A stretch of DNA of 64,000 nucleotides from Notamacropus eugenii (GCF_028372415.1 NC_092872.1:14288479-14352478); one strand, 5' to 3'; numbered from the stretch's first letter, positions 55,601-60,503 are shown. Translations and numbers: made by a program. Notes: generated from the sequence alone by a model not told the origin.

Positions 55601-56022
55601 GCACCTCATGTCTGATCAGGAGAGACCTGGGAATGGGTTGCTGGGAGCACAGTGAGACAGACCCCTGGCAGGTGGTTGCCATTCATCTAGAATGACTGAA
55701 TGATTTTTGTTCAAGAGAGAGAGGTAAAAAACAGAGAGACAGACTACAATAGCCCTAATGGAAAGCAACTACCATAATTATTCAACAGTCTTTTTCAAAG
55801 ACTTCTCCCGGGGAGGCATCTTGAGGAGAGGGTTTTGGGGGAGGTTTTGCCCTTGATGTGCTCTTTTGTTCTCCTCCCACTCCTGTCTTTCCGTCTTTTC
55901 TTTCAGATCCCAGAGTTCTCAGGGGAGCCAGAAGAGTGATAGGATTCTCTCCCATCATCATTGGGAAGCATGTCAGTCATTATTTGTTAGCCTACTTAGA
56001 AAAAGGCTTCAAAGAACCATGA
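20762..56022 (+). CDS. CARD19: CARD19 (BinCARD), six coding exons
   Basis: Joining 20762-20768, 37443-37585, 44859-45012, 51772-51831, 52738-52809 and 55907-56022 gives 183 residues, the length I recall for human BinCARD-2, and matches it along its length. Residues about 8-93 form the CARD death-fold domain, about 94-121 a polar linker, about 124-142 one membrane helix, and 146-183 a conserved tail (RRVIGFSPIIIGKHVSHYLL). CARD19 is reported as a mitochondrial membrane protein; the CARD was first linked to BCL10 binding and NF-kB control. Cys7 and Cys77 are kept, but the cysteine I expect at 63 is serine. All introns are GT-AG. Mouse Card19 lies beside Ninj1, and Card19-deficient lines showed a NINJ1 defect. 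Confidence 0.97.
21716..21963. mobile_element. hAT-like nonautonomous element with (TG)n
   Basis: Ends CAGGGTTCCTTA and GGTTAAGAAACTCTG are inverted. Carries 'catggacccctttggaagac', shared with 16358-16828. A (TG)n run at about 21729-21760 has expanded near the left end. Confidence 0.7.
21968..22115 (-). repeat. THER-type SINE, antisense
   Basis: 'gatcctagagatcacctggt', 'ttttacagataaggaaactg', 'aagtcctctaactccgaatc'. Confidence 0.8.
22240..22385 (-). repeat. MIR-type SINE fragment, antisense
   Basis: 'cagcctcagaaaaatgaagt' and 'gcattcaaacccaggtcttt'. Confidence 0.6.
23098..23275 (-). repeat. MIR-type SINE, antisense
   Basis: 'aacaactcacatttgcaat', 'gatgaaactgaggctctgag', 'tgggactggaacccagcttt'. 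Confidence 0.75.
23755..23930 (+). repeat. CORE-SINE, diverged
   Basis: 'ttgctcatctgtaaaatgag' and 'ggcttggattctaaggttcc'. Confidence 0.65.
24130..24345 (-). repeat. MIR-type SINE, antisense
   Basis: 'tttgcaaagcactttacaaa', 'ccattttacagaaagctgag', 'gggtcccatagtgaataaat'. Confidence 0.85.
24395..24620 (+). repeat. CORE-SINE
   Basis: 'gagcctggagtcaagacaaa', 'tgtaaaatggggatagttat', 'cacaggattgctgttagg'. Confidence 0.8.
24690..24960 (+). repeat. L3/CR1-type LINE reverse-transcriptase fragment
   Basis: Decayed coding sense reads SKFASDTKLEEIA at about 24746-24786, matching the CR1/L3 motif FADDTKLG with one catalytic Asp changed to Ser. A short piece of an ancient, inactive LINE. Confidence 0.7.
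25240..25462 (-). repeat. MIR-type SINE, antisense
   Basis: 'catttgatcttcacaataac', 'catatacagaaactgaggtg', 'catagctagtaagtgtcaga'. Confidence 0.8.
25476..25832. mobile_element. Tigger/pogo-like nonautonomous DNA element
   Basis: Inverted ends: CAGTTATCCCTTCCACATT at the left; the right end, reverse-complemented, reads CATAGTTATCCCTTTCACATT. TA on each side (25474-25475 and 25833-25834) fits the Tc1/mariner/pogo target. No transposase frame. Confidence 0.7.
26195..26405 (+). repeat. L3/CR1-type LINE 3' fragment
   Basis: Sense reads EMFSLERRRHDLGDSSLVFK, the usual CR1/L3 C-terminal pattern, then 'ggggcagaactaggaccaat', the known L3 3' region. Confidence 0.7.
26495..26670. repeat. Marsupial SINE family with 'gatttcattggtat' head
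   Basis: 'ggacctgtgatttcattggt', 'gaaattcccagatgaggaaa', 'agagttgcctagagcac'. Relatives at 39825, 41160, 41470, 51183 and 58370. Confidence 0.65.
26695..26915 (-). repeat. WALLSI-type SINE, antisense
   Basis: 'gaccccatttggggttttct', 'gtggtttgccatttccttct', 'gaaactgaggcaaacagggc', head end 'gcgccgccatactgcctc'. Confidence 0.9.
27465..27660. repeat. THER fragment followed by sense tRNA-SINE fragment
   Basis: 27475-27530 'gatcttagaagtcacataga'; 27550-27660 'tagtggatagagtgccacct', 'gatcctgggcaaatcactta'. Confidence 0.65.
27750..28255 (-). repeat. L1 3' end, antisense, with (TA/CA)n
   Basis: 'tgttcttctggttctgctca' and 'caatagtattccattccatt' are antisense L1 ORF2-end sequence. An alternating TA/TG/CA tract fills 27891-27973. 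Confidence 0.75.
28385..28565 (-). repeat. MIR-type SINE, antisense
   Basis: 'tttacaaagcactttgcatg', 'tattttacagatgaagatac', 'atacaatggaagaattggga'. Confidence 0.75.
28640..28765 (-). repeat. L2-associated remnant, antisense
   Basis: 'aggaaaggtttcttgaagga' and 'gaactgagccttggagggct', the same segment as in 8205-8600 and 43050-43150. Confidence 0.5.
28790..28927. mobile_element. hAT-like element, 5' part missing
   Basis: 'ttaacaaaataaataaaaat' and right end TTTGACACCACTG match 15128-15323. The left terminus is lost. Confidence 0.6.
28980..29170 (-). repeat. L2-associated remnant, antisense
   Basis: 'gggatgacatgatgagacct', 'ggaatattcatttggcagct', 'gatgttggattggagag'. Confidence 0.5.
29190..29266. 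repeat. (GA)n/G-rich simple repeat
   Basis: Purine-only tract: GGGGGA units then a pure (GA)n run at about 29236-29266. Confidence 0.95.
29268..29420 (-). repeat. L2 3'-end remnant, antisense
   Basis: 'ctatgtgccagactctgtgc', 'ccctgccctagaggagttta'. Confidence 0.6.
29422..29990 (-). mobile_element. Possible solo LTR, antisense
   Basis: On the minus strand a CCAAT-box (about 29891) precedes a TATA-like TTATAAAG (about 29875), and the far end at about 29422 finishes in CA. This fits an LTR of unknown family, non-coding and old. Left and right edges and a target duplication could not be settled, so this is a weak call. Confidence 0.2.
30100..30350 (+). repeat. L1 3' end, sense
   Basis: 'ggggcagaaccagtagaaca', then 'ttttgcttgactatgcatat' and 'ttattacaagggttttgttt' before a T-rich tail, as in marsupial L1 3' UTRs. 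Relative at 31660. Confidence 0.7.
30351..30990. other. Unassigned intronic sequence
   Basis: A-rich at 30385-30400. No exon or repeat family recognised. Confidence 0.35.
30996..31180 (-). repeat. THER-type SINE, antisense
   Basis: 'gatcataggatttagagttg', 'ttcacagatgaagaaactct', 'tttgaaccatcttttaactt'. Confidence 0.75.
31410..31615 (-). repeat. THER-type SINE, antisense
   Basis: 'agagaatcatggaacttttt', 'ctgcagagaccacatagtcc', 'aaagtcatgtagagtcagag'. Confidence 0.7.
31660..31860 (+). repeat. L1 3' end, sense
   Basis: 'tttgtttagcttgactgtgc' and 'tgtttgttacaaggactttg', the same family as 30100-30350. Confidence 0.7.
31915..32245 (+). repeat. L3/CR1-type LINE 3' fragment
   Basis: 'aagaatttggaatgtttagg', 'gagggcagaacagggagcaa', 'aatataaagagaccttccta', 'ggggatttcatagttg', the L3 3' region in order. 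Confidence 0.75.
32555..32815 (+). repeat. CORE-SINE after a short THER fragment
   Basis: 'cttactagctgtgtgaccct', 'tcgagttgttgtgagggtaa', 'tttgtaaagtactttgcaaa'. Confidence 0.8.
32818..33160 (-). repeat. WALLSI-type SINE, antisense, with inverted WALLSI tail inside
   Basis: Antisense 32818-32930 ('gaccccatttggggtcttct') and 33029-33160 ('actgaggcaaacagagttaa' to 'gcaccacctagctcccc') flank a sense tail at about 32955-33028 ('gaaaaggaaatggcaaacca', 'ggacatgactgaaaatgact'). Confidence 0.8.
33175..33450 (-). repeat. MIR/THER-type SINEs, antisense
   Basis: 'gctgaggctcagagaggtta', 'tgagattcaaacccaagtct', then a second fragment 'cagggtcatgaatctagg'. Confidence 0.75.
33455..33830. other. Unassigned, non-repetitive intronic sequence
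   Basis: No repeat family seen in 33520-33830. Contains AATAAAAC at about 33709 but no exon. Confidence 0.35.
33835..34505 (-). repeat. L1 3' end with ORF2 C-terminal remnant, antisense
   Basis: Minus-strand sense reads EIWKDLHELMQNEVCRTRRT (about 34219-34280), the L1 ORF2 C-terminal pattern; further right 'tattgctgggtcaaaggga' is the usual antisense L1 landmark. 5'-truncated and decayed. Confidence 0.85.
34740..34990 (-). repeat. THER-type SINE fragments, antisense
   Basis: 'aaagtcagagctggaagggg' at about 34741, and 'aatcatagattagaactggc' with 'gctagtccaaccctctcatt' from about 34880. Confidence 0.65.
35515..35890 (-). repeat. THER-type SINE split by an L1 piece
   Basis: 'catctggtctaatcccctct' ends at about 35577 and the expected continuation 'cattttacagatgggcaagt' resumes at about 35808. 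Confidence 0.75.
35578..35800 (-). repeat. L1 3'-end insertion, antisense
   Basis: Begins with a T-rich run (antisense poly(A)) and reads 'caaacaaaacaagttctgct', 'tctgcttgtcaatccatcac'. It interrupts the SINE at 35515-35890. Confidence 0.65.
36362..37075 (+). repeat. L2 3' region, sense, interrupted by a MIR
   Basis: L2 3' pattern: 'acattcagtggctccctttt' (about 36387) and, after the MIR, 'gtcagtgattcctccttgcc', 'ttgacattcaaagccctttc', 'cttcccaggcttacttcttc'. Confidence 0.75.
36486..36720 (-). repeat. MIR-type SINE, antisense, within L2
   Basis: 'ttttgcaaagcgctttacaa', 'gaggaaactgaagctgaaag', 'gcccagagtcatacaaccag'. Confidence 0.85.
37443..37585 (+). CDS. CARD19: CARD19 coding exon 2
   Basis: 143 bases between TTTTTCAG and GTATTG. 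Completes Asp3 and encodes residues to Lys50 (starts DQTYCDRLVQDTPFLT, ends ILTNKEAEK), the first three helices of the CARD. Holds Cys7. Ends in phase 0. Confidence 0.97.
37708..37920. mobile_element. Foldback hAT-like element, copy 1
   Basis: Begins CAGGGATGGGGAG and ends CCCCACCCCTG. The terminal 50-odd bases at each side are near-complementary, so the 213-bp element is almost palindromic. Flanking 8-mers CCCTAGGG and CCCTAAGG (7 of 8 identical) are a hAT-type duplication. It encodes nothing. Confidence 0.85.
38500..38720 (-). repeat. L1-type 3' remnant, antisense
   Basis: 'gtaaagctaaccaacatatt', 'acccatagtcccctcctccc', 'catctctgcaaagacctggg'. Relative at 53860-54120. Confidence 0.6.
38825..38965 (-). 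repeat. MIR/THER-type SINE fragment, antisense
   Basis: 'ccattttccagatagggaaa' and 'gtgaggcttggggaggttat'. Confidence 0.6.
39462..39610 (-). repeat. tRNA-derived SINE with poly(A), antisense
   Basis: Starts with a run of about 20 T (antisense poly(A)), then 'gttaaatgacttgcccagaa', 'gaattcgaactcaggtcctc', head end 'tatccaatgcgccacctagc'. It abuts the foldback element at 39615. Confidence 0.85.
39615..39816. mobile_element. Foldback hAT-like element, copy 2
   Basis: Ends CAGGGTGTGGGTAACCTG and CAGGTTGCCCACCCCTG. The inside shares 'ttgactga', 'acagaacaaat' and 'ggatttgttctgt' with copy 1. No clear target duplication remains. Confidence 0.8.
39825..40015 (-). repeat. SINE of the 26495 family
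   Basis: 'ggtgaggaaattccctttac', 'cttggagagttgcctggaga', 'gagtgacttgcccagagtca'. Confidence 0.65.
40050..40790 (+). repeat. L1 3' end with ORF2 C-terminal remnant, sense
   Basis: Sense reads LLDIYFKEVSDKKKGPIHTK then IFLVILFVVANNWKQ, the L1 ORF2 tail pattern, with frame breaks. 3' UTR-like sequence follows to about 40790. 5'-truncated after an A-run. Confidence 0.85.
40825..41012 (+). repeat. RTE-like or related dispersed repeat, second copy
   Basis: 'atcatcctgatgaatatctg', 'tcactggatccagatggctc', 'gtcatgtcgtcatttctgtg', 'aatgaaggacaaacacaata', matching 18805-18995. Confidence 0.65.
41160..41400. repeat. SINE of the 26495 family with ATTA duplications
   Basis: 'gaactgtgatttcgtcagtg', 'agagagttgcctgaagcatt'. 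A small tandem 'attaattcttaatta' cluster at 41217-41248 lies inside. Confidence 0.6.
41470..41690. repeat. SINE of the 26495 family
   Basis: 'ctggacctgtaagtttgttg', 'atttgtctggaacactgaga', 'catggtaacacagccagtat'. Confidence 0.6.
41695..41870 (+). repeat. L2 3' end, sense
   Basis: 'ctcctggagggctaagactg', 'tgcctggtacatagtaggca', 'cttaataaatgtttgttga', the L2 terminal sequence. Confidence 0.8.
42505..43440 (-). repeat. L2 3' region, antisense
   Basis: 'atttattaagcacctactac', 'ctgctctcaaggagcttaca', then from 42885 'gagctgagctctgaggaacc', 'attccaggcatgagagatag', 'gagcaaggaagtgacatggt'. Possibly more than one copy. Confidence 0.6.
43470..43925 (-). repeat. THER-type SINE split by a foreign segment
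   Basis: 'gatgaggaaactgaggccta' (43516-43535) continues only at about 43811 with 'tcagtgactaatccaaaatc' and 'ggaactcagatccttctatt'. Confidence 0.75.
43558..43806. other. Unrecognised insertion with a 33-G run
   Basis: A segment of about 245 bases inside the SINE. G occupies every position from 43580 to 43612. After it, 'gtgtttgcctatttctaacg' and 'atgctcacactgaaaattta' look like a dispersed element, but I cannot name it. Confidence 0.5.
44065..44430 (-). repeat. L1 3' end, antisense, with (TA/CA)n
   Basis: 'aaaacaagcatttccatagc' and 'gatggctaccattagacaca' match 18166-18650. An alternating TA/CA tract spans 44283-44380. Confidence 0.75.
44545..44775 (-). repeat. MIR-type SINE just upstream of exon 3
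   Basis: 'aaggtttgcaaactacttca', 'ttacagataaggaaactgag', 'gaactctggttttcctgatt'. It ends about 80 bases before the exon 3 acceptor. Confidence 0.85.
44859..45012 (+). CDS. CARD19: CARD19 coding exon 3
   Basis: 154 bases between TGACTTGCAG and GTAAGT. Encodes residues 51-101 (starts FRNPKTSVRVRLSDLLTHLQ) plus one base, finishing the CARD (GERDCQEFYRALYINAQHLY). Holds Cys77; Ser63 stands where I expect Cys in human. Confidence 0.97.
45594..45690. repeat. (TG)n/(CA)n/(TA)n microsatellite
   Basis: Alternating TG and CA stretches with TATA interruptions; polymorphism is likely. Confidence 0.9.
45800..46240 (-). repeat. L3/CR1-type LINE 3' region, antisense
   Basis: 'ccaggcctcttttcctccag', 'actaaacagacaccctcaga', 'tctagattgacaatatcctt', 'cctaaaatataaagttagaa', the order of the antisense CR1/L3 end. 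The part left of 46000 is less sure. Confidence 0.6.
46262..46512 (-). repeat. MIR-type SINE, antisense
   Basis: 'aaggtttgcaaagcactttg', 'tcacagatgaggaaactgag', 'gatctgaactcaagtcttcc', 'tgttgagtcaccta'. Confidence 0.9.
46515..47895. other. Unassigned intron 3 sequence
   Basis: A weak MIR-like remnant at 46865-47000 ('gacccagaggagttgagtaa'). No exon with good splice sites; open frames at 46881-47431 have no family resemblance. Confidence 0.35.
47898..48094 (-). repeat. WALLSI-type SINE, antisense
   Basis: 'gaccccatttggagttttct', 'gccaaagatactggagtatt', 'gctggatttgaactcaggaa', 'ggtcacctagcagccc'. Confidence 0.85.
48200..49264 (-). mobile_element. Young 5'-truncated L1 with target duplication
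   Basis: Minus-strand L1 3' end: ORF2 C-terminus is open for 204 codons from 49237 (MNRQFSEEEIKDIYNHMKKC) and includes the zinc-knuckle-like C-x3-C-x7-H-x4-C pattern (CWRGCGRVGTLIHCWWSC), then MEYYCAIRNDE and a stop at 48623. A 3' UTR and antisense poly(A) reach 48200. The 16-mer GACTTGACTCTTTTTT flanks it at 48184-48199 and 49265-49280. The open frame and perfect duplication argue for a recent insertion. It lacks ORF1 and most of ORF2. Confidence 0.93.
49285..50350. other. Unassigned intron 3 sequence
   Basis: T-rich run at 49437-49447 and G-rich run at 49565-49580. No repeat family or exon recognised. Confidence 0.35.
50355..50430 (-). repeat. L2 3'-end fragment, antisense
   Basis: 'cagtcaacaagtatttattt' and 'tatgttccagggattgggct'. 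Confidence 0.6.
51100..51440 (+). repeat. L2 3' end, sense, interrupted by a SINE
   Basis: 'gtagagtgtaagcttgttgt', 'gggcagagactactatgtct' before the SINE; 'taggcacttaataaatgttt' after it. Confidence 0.7.
51183..51395. repeat. SINE of the 26495 family inside L2
   Basis: 'gatccagacctgtaatttca', 'cttagagagttacatcatac', 'gaacctagatctttcagact', 'ccatgttgcctctc'. Confidence 0.6.
51505..51585. repeat. Imperfect short tandem repeat
   Basis: Three to four units built on 'ttttctaagagtaaat' or 'atttctaagagtaaattc'. Confidence 0.75.
51772..51831 (+). CDS. CARD19: CARD19 coding exon 4
   Basis: 60 bases between TTTATTTCTAG and GTAAAT. Encodes residues 102-121 (KTSDSTELDPDKEKYNLNGR), a charged linker between CARD and membrane helix. 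STELD is shared with the human CTELD segment; the rest is the most variable part of the protein. Phase 1 at both ends. Confidence 0.95.
52738..52809 (+). CDS. CARD19: CARD19 coding exon 5 (membrane helix)
   Basis: 72 bases between CTTTTCAG and GTAACA. Encodes residues 122-145: GPMFFLACFSVAAGLAFLIY then YCSP. One hydrophobic helix fills the exon. Phase 1 at both ends, so skipping it would keep frame and yield a soluble form. Confidence 0.96.
52845..52975 (-). repeat. tRNA-derived SINE, antisense, 35 bases after exon 5
   Basis: 'gggttaagtggcttccccag', 'tttgaactcaggacctgact', 'tatccacttcagctgcctct'. Confidence 0.85.
52976..53855. other. Unassigned intron 5 sequence
   Basis: A faint THER-like piece at about 53210-53290 ('accacagaatcacagcgctg'); otherwise nothing recognised. 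Confidence 0.35.
53860..54120 (-). repeat. L1-type 3' remnant, antisense
   Basis: 'gtaaaattagccaacatgaa', 'tcatagtcccccacctctgc', 'tacattttctcctctctt'. Same family as 38500-38720. Confidence 0.6.
54395..54455 (+). repeat. L2 3'-end fragment, sense
   Basis: 'acagtgctgggcacccagta' and 'gagtgagtgaataaatgacc'. Confidence 0.6.
54780..54935 (+). repeat. L2 3'-end fragment, sense
   Basis: 'ggttttgtactccacccaat' and 'cacttagtaagagtttgatg', a decayed L2 terminus. Confidence 0.5.
55001..55245 (+). CDS. Candidate alternative terminal exon of CARD19
   Basis: Acceptor GCTCCCTTCAG (ending 55000) lies in intron 5 in the phase exon 5 needs. Splicing there would complete Asp146 and read STKLSSKSCFLVNYRTEGFS onward for 81 residues to TAG at 55243-55245, replacing the conserved 38-residue tail while keeping the membrane helix. 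The segment is not repeat-like. Against it: no AATAAA follows closely, the peptide matches nothing known to me, and an open run this long is expected about once by chance in this intron. Confidence 0.2.
55246..55906. other. Unassigned end of intron 5
   Basis: No recognised repeat. Ends in a long pyrimidine tract and TCTTTCAG before exon 6. Confidence 0.4.
55907..56022 (+). CDS. CARD19: CARD19 coding exon 6 and stop
   Basis: Encodes residues 146-183: DPRVLRGARRVIGFSPIIIG then KHVSHYLLAYLEKGFKEP, stop TGA at 56020-56022. The GFSPIII and HVSHYLLA segments closely match the human tail, confirming isoform BinCARD-2 rather than the tail-less form. Confidence 0.97.
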
Positions 56023-56275
56023 ACCGAACGTGCTTCTCTCTGTCTTCTCATCTCCTGCTCTCTGATGGAGTATATACATCTATACAGCATCTACGAAGTT
56101 CCTATACCAAAGATTGCCTGGCCTGACCTTGCCTCAGCAGTGACTGTATCATTGCAAGTATATTCCAAGAGTCAGCCCTATATCCCCTGCTTTGTTGGTG
56201 GGAACAGATCGTTTATTTTTTTAATGGCTTATTTTTAAATATTTATAACTTCAATAAAAATCACTTTGAACTCAA
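56023..56275 (+). terminator. CARD19 3' UTR and proximal poly(A) signal
   Basis: AATAAA at 56253-56258, preceded by AT-rich sequence, gives a 3' UTR of about 250 bases. A second AATAAA at 56624-56629 falls in an L3-like repeat and could be a distal site. Confidence 0.8.
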
Positions 56276-56479
56276 ACCTTAGAGCATGGCTGACTATATC
56301 CAATACACAACGTTTTAAATGGGAATGGGTCTTAACAGTCTTTTTTATCAGATGTTCATCTTTTTCTTGAAGAGGATGTAAAAGTTTCCTAACGGTAAGT
56401 AATTGGTTCTTACTAGCAGTATTTGCAGAGATACTTCAAGGAAGTGCCTAGTGGACTATCTGTGGGAGAATATAACTGT

Positions 56480-56650
56480 CCTCTATGATGTAGTTTTCAA
56501 GGACTACTAACGTTACTTGAATATCCCTGATCACTTTCTCATGGATATTGGATCTAGAATACATTATGAATTCATCTAAGCCCTTCTTGAAATGTTTTTA
56601 TGTTTTTGCCTTGAACCTCTTGGAATAAAACAGTTCTACATGCTTACAAC
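56480..56650 (-). repeat. L3/CR1-type LINE fragment, antisense
   Basis: 'attatgaattcatctaagcc', 'cttcttgaaatgtttttatg', 'ataaaacagttctacatgct', the antisense L3 order. Confidence 0.65.
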
Positions 56651-56934
56651 CTGGGGGTAACTCAGTGTATGTTCTCATTTAAAGTCACTCCAAGAAAAGC
56701 AAAAATATTTTTTAATTAAGGTTATCTAGTCTGCCTATCATGCTAGAAGGCAGAAGATTTATTCAGAAACAAGATACATTATAATGTGTGAGAACATATT
56801 GGAAGGAGATTCAAGTGCGGTCCAGGGAAGACCCATGTAGATAAATGGATGCTGAGAAACACAGCAGTCAGACAAAAGCTAAATAGGGAAGTGTTCGTAG
56901 TCCAGGCTATGAGCTTCAAACAGGGGGCCCATAC

Positions 56935-57105
56935 TTAGAAATGGAAAGGACTTTGGAGGTCCAATCTCTTCATTTTATAGTTGAGGAAACTGAGACCCAG
57001 AGAGGTTGATGGAGACCTGAAGTCTCGCAGGTAGTGAGTAGTTGAGGGCAGATTTGAACGCAGGTCCCTGACTCTAAATTCAGCATTCTTTCCACTGTTC
57101 CCCAT
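56935..57105 (-). repeat. THER-type SINE, antisense
   Basis: 'ttgaggaaactgagacccag', 'gcagatttgaacgcaggtcc', 'tctttccactgttccccat'. Confidence 0.85.
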
Positions 57106-57645
57106 CTGGGTAGTTCTTTCAGCTGCTCTATTGAAAAGATCTCATTAAGTATAATTTTTGCTCTCATACTTAGCCACAAAAGGTTATGGCCCCATTTCCT
57201 TCTCTTCCTGGGTCTCAGCTTCAGAAAACCAGAACAGGTAAAAAAAGAAACTGAACAGTTCCACCCCTCTCCCTCCCCCCTGCCCCCATAGCTACGTGGC
57301 CAGACCCCATTCTGAAAGCCTAAGGAGTTAGTTTAAGAGAAAAGGCATCTTCCAAATTCCCAACAGGCTTTGCTTTTCCTTTATTAGTGGTTTAACTAGC
57401 AGAGAAGACTGGAGATCTCTTACCTTCCTCTCACACATGTTTCTTATGGGTGGGGGATGTGAGCAGGGTAGGTTAACCCATAGCATAGCTGCACTTCTAC
57501 CCAAAGGCTTTTACAAACCCACCAAGATTACTGGTGGATGGGAACATGGGATACTCCTGGATGGTGCCCAGAGCAAGAACACCATGACCTTGCTGAGTGG
57601 TGCCTATCAGAAATGACAAAAGAGAAGTTATAGAGACAGCAGAGG
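57106..57645. other. Unassigned sequence
   Basis: No recognised repeat or exon between the two SINEs. Confidence 0.35.
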
Positions 57646-57647
57646 CA

Positions 57648-57890
57648 TCAGGGTGATGTAGTGGATGGAATGCTGGACTTGGAGTCAGGAAGATTCCGGT
57701 TCAAATCTGACCTCAGACAAGTACCAGCTGTGGGACCCTGGACAAGTCACCTCTGCCTCAGTTGCCTCATCTGTAAAATGAGGACCACAATAGCACCTCT
57801 CTCACGAGGTGTTGTGAGAACCAATGAGATAATATTTATAAAATACTTAGCACAGTACAGACACTTAGTAAATGCCTTTCTTCCTTACAG
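57648..57890 (+). repeat. Near full-length CORE-SINE
   Basis: 'tgatgtagtggatggaatgc', 'ctgtgggaccctggacaagt', 'tcatctgtaaaatgaggacc', 'aaatacttagcacagtacag'. Confidence 0.9.
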
Positions 57891-57904
57891 CTAGGAGCAA
57901 ACAA

Positions 57905-58100
57905 GGCCATAAGGTTCCAAGCATTTATTAAGTGCTTAAATTGTGTCAGGCACTGTACTGGGGGTATAAATATAAGCAAAAAAGAAAGGTCCTGCCCTCA
58001 AGGAACTTACATTCTAACAGAGAAAGAACACACATAAAAAGAAGCTGAGAAGGGGCAGAGGGGAGCACAAGAGGAAAAAGGCATTGTAACCAAAGTCCTC
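57905..58100 (-). repeat. L2 3'-end remnant, antisense
   Basis: 'caagcatttattaagtgctt', 'gtgtcaggcactgtactggg', 'ctcaaggaacttacattcta'. Confidence 0.7.
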
Positions 58101-58369
58101 AGAGGCAGAAGCACAGCTGGCAGAGGAATGAAGCCTGGCTGGCCTGGCCTATCTCTAGAGTGGAGGCCCCAGGAAGAAATTTATTGATGAGTGGAGGAGG
58201 CCAGCATGATGGAGTAACGTTCCAGGGTGCTTCAGCCCTTGGTGCTGATGGAAGTGCTAAGGTGAGAAGAAGAGAGTTGAGTCACGGCAGTAAAGTCCGC
58301 CATCTTGAAAGATCAATTCTATCCCCTCCTCCCCCCATTTGAGCTCACTTATAGAGGTTTCCAAATCAA

Positions 58370-58640
58370 TAGGGACCAGACCTGGGATTTCATTGGTAGC
58401 AGGAACTCCCAAGGGAGGAAATTTCCTTACCATTGTACCAAATTTCCTTTACCAGGAGAAAGAGCTCCAAATTTGGGGTCACAGGATCTGAGTTTGAATC
58501 TTGGCTTCTACAAATATTGAATGACTTTAGGCAAGCCACTTAATCTTTGTGGCTTCTGTTTCCTCATCTGTGAAATAAGGCAAATAGATTTAGTTGAACT
58601 CTAAGAATTCAACTCTAGGCTTATAATTCCATGGTTTATG
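58370..58640 (+). repeat. 26495-family SINE piece then CORE-SINE
   Basis: 'gacctgggatttcattggta' (58380), then sense 'gatctgagtttgaatcttgg' and 'tttcctcatctgtgaaataa'. Confidence 0.65.
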
Positions 58641-59520
58641 CCTTTGAAAATTTGTAGCAACAGAAGCCAAGGATTTTAAAAATCTCAGATAAGGGCAGAG
58701 CCAAGATGGCGGAGTAGAAAGACACACATATGCTGGCTCTCCCCACACAGCCCATAAAATACCTGTAGAGAGGGACTCTCAACAAATTTGGAGCAGCAGA
58801 AGTGGAGAACAACAGAGTAGAGGAGATTTCCAGCCCAGGGTGACCTGAAAGGCCCACAGGAAATGTCTGTTGCACCAGATGTGGAGTGGAGCCCAGCCAC
58901 ACTGGTGCGCAGCTCGAGAACAGCCCTTTGAGATAGAATCTCCAGTTGCAGCAGCAGCAGCGGTTCACAGATCCTTCAACCCACAGGCACCAAAGGTCAG
59001 TGACAGGGTTTTTTCAGCTGGCTGGGAAGGGAGAAGGGCCTTCCCATAGCTCTGGCCTCAGACAGCGGCCACAGAGACCACATCAGTTCCCACAGCAGCC
59101 CACATCTATTGTTGGATCGTAAAAACCCTGGGGGCACTGAGGAGCTGATTATTACCTCAGCCCTGTGTAGAGGCCCTGAGGGAGCTGATCTTTATCTCAC
59201 ACTAAATGGAGGCAGAACTGGAGGCCAGGTGGCTGTGGAGAGGAAACTTTGCTAAGATTCTGGGCACAAAAATCTCTCCCTGCTCCCAGATCAGTGTACA
59301 CGCTTGATTGTGCCACCTTAGAGGAACTGAGATCTTACAGATCGCCAGAGTATACCCTACTCTTGACAAAGGACTCAAAAGTCAAGTAACTGATTGGGAA
59401 AATGCCCAAAAAAGGGAAAAAAATAAGACTATAGAAGGTTACTTTCTTGGTGAACAGTTATCTTCTCCCATCCTTTCAGATGAGGAATAACAATGCTTAC
59501 CATCAGGGAAAGACATAAAA

Positions 59521-60503
59521 GTCAAGGCTTCTGTATCCCAAACATCCAAAATAAATATTCAATGGGCTCAGGCCATGGAAGAGCTCAAAAAGGATTTTGA
59601 AAATCAAGTAAGAGAAGTGGAGGAAAAATTGGGAAGAGAAATGAGAGAGATGCAAGAAAAGCATGAAAAGCCAGTCAACATCTTGCTAAAGGAGACCCAA
59701 AAAAAATGCTGAAGAAAATAACACCTTGAAAAATAGGCTAACTTGATTGGCAAAAGAGGTTCAAAAAGCCAATGAGGAGAAGAATGCTTTAAAAAGCAGA
59801 ATTTGCCAAATGGAAAAGGAGGTCCAAAAGCTCACTGAAGAAAATAGTTCTTTAAAAATTGGAATGGAACAGATGGAGGCTAATAACTTTATGAGAAACC
59901 AAGAAATCACAAAACAAAACCAAAAGAATGAAAAAAGGGAAGGTAATGTGAAATATCTCATTGGAAAAACAACTGACCTGGAAAATAGATCCAGGAGAGA
60001 CAATTTAAAAATTATGGGACTATCTGAAAGCCATGATCAAAAAAGAGCCTAGACTTCATCTTTCATGAAAAAACTGCCCTGATATTCTAGAGCCAGACGC
60101 AAAATAAATATTGAAAGAATCCACAGATCACCTCATGAAAGAGATCCAAAAAAAAGAAACTCCAAGGAACATTGTGGCCAAATTCCAGAGTTCCCGGGTC
60201 AAAGAGAAAATATTGCAAGCAGCTAGAAAGAAACAATTCAAGTATTGTGGAAATACAATCAGGATAACACAAGATCTAGCAGCTTCTACATTAAAGCATC
60301 GAGGGGGATGGAATATGATATTCCAGAAGTCAAAGGAACTAGGACTAAAACTAAGAATCACCTACCCAGCAAAACTGAGTATACTACTTCAGGGGGGAAA
60401 ATGGTCTCACAATGAAATTGAGGACTTTCAAGCATTCTTGATGAAAACACCAGAGCTGAAAAGAAAATTTGACTTTCAAACACAAGAATCAAGAGAAGCA
60501 TGA
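59521..60503 (+). pseudogene. Decayed ORF1 of the HAL1-like element
   Basis: Three open blocks in different frames. 59521-59711 is helical (EELKKDFENQVREVEEKLGR). 59747-60052 continues the coiled coil (EEKNALKSRICQMEKEVQKL) into the L1 ORF1 RNA-binding start ENRSRRDNLKIMGLSE. 60111-60503 holds the C-terminal domain (PRNIVAKFQSSRVKEKILQA, then NTIRITQDLAAST). At least two frameshifts and further stops break it, so no whole protein can be made. In L1, ORF1p is the RNA-binding trimer. Confidence 0.85.
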
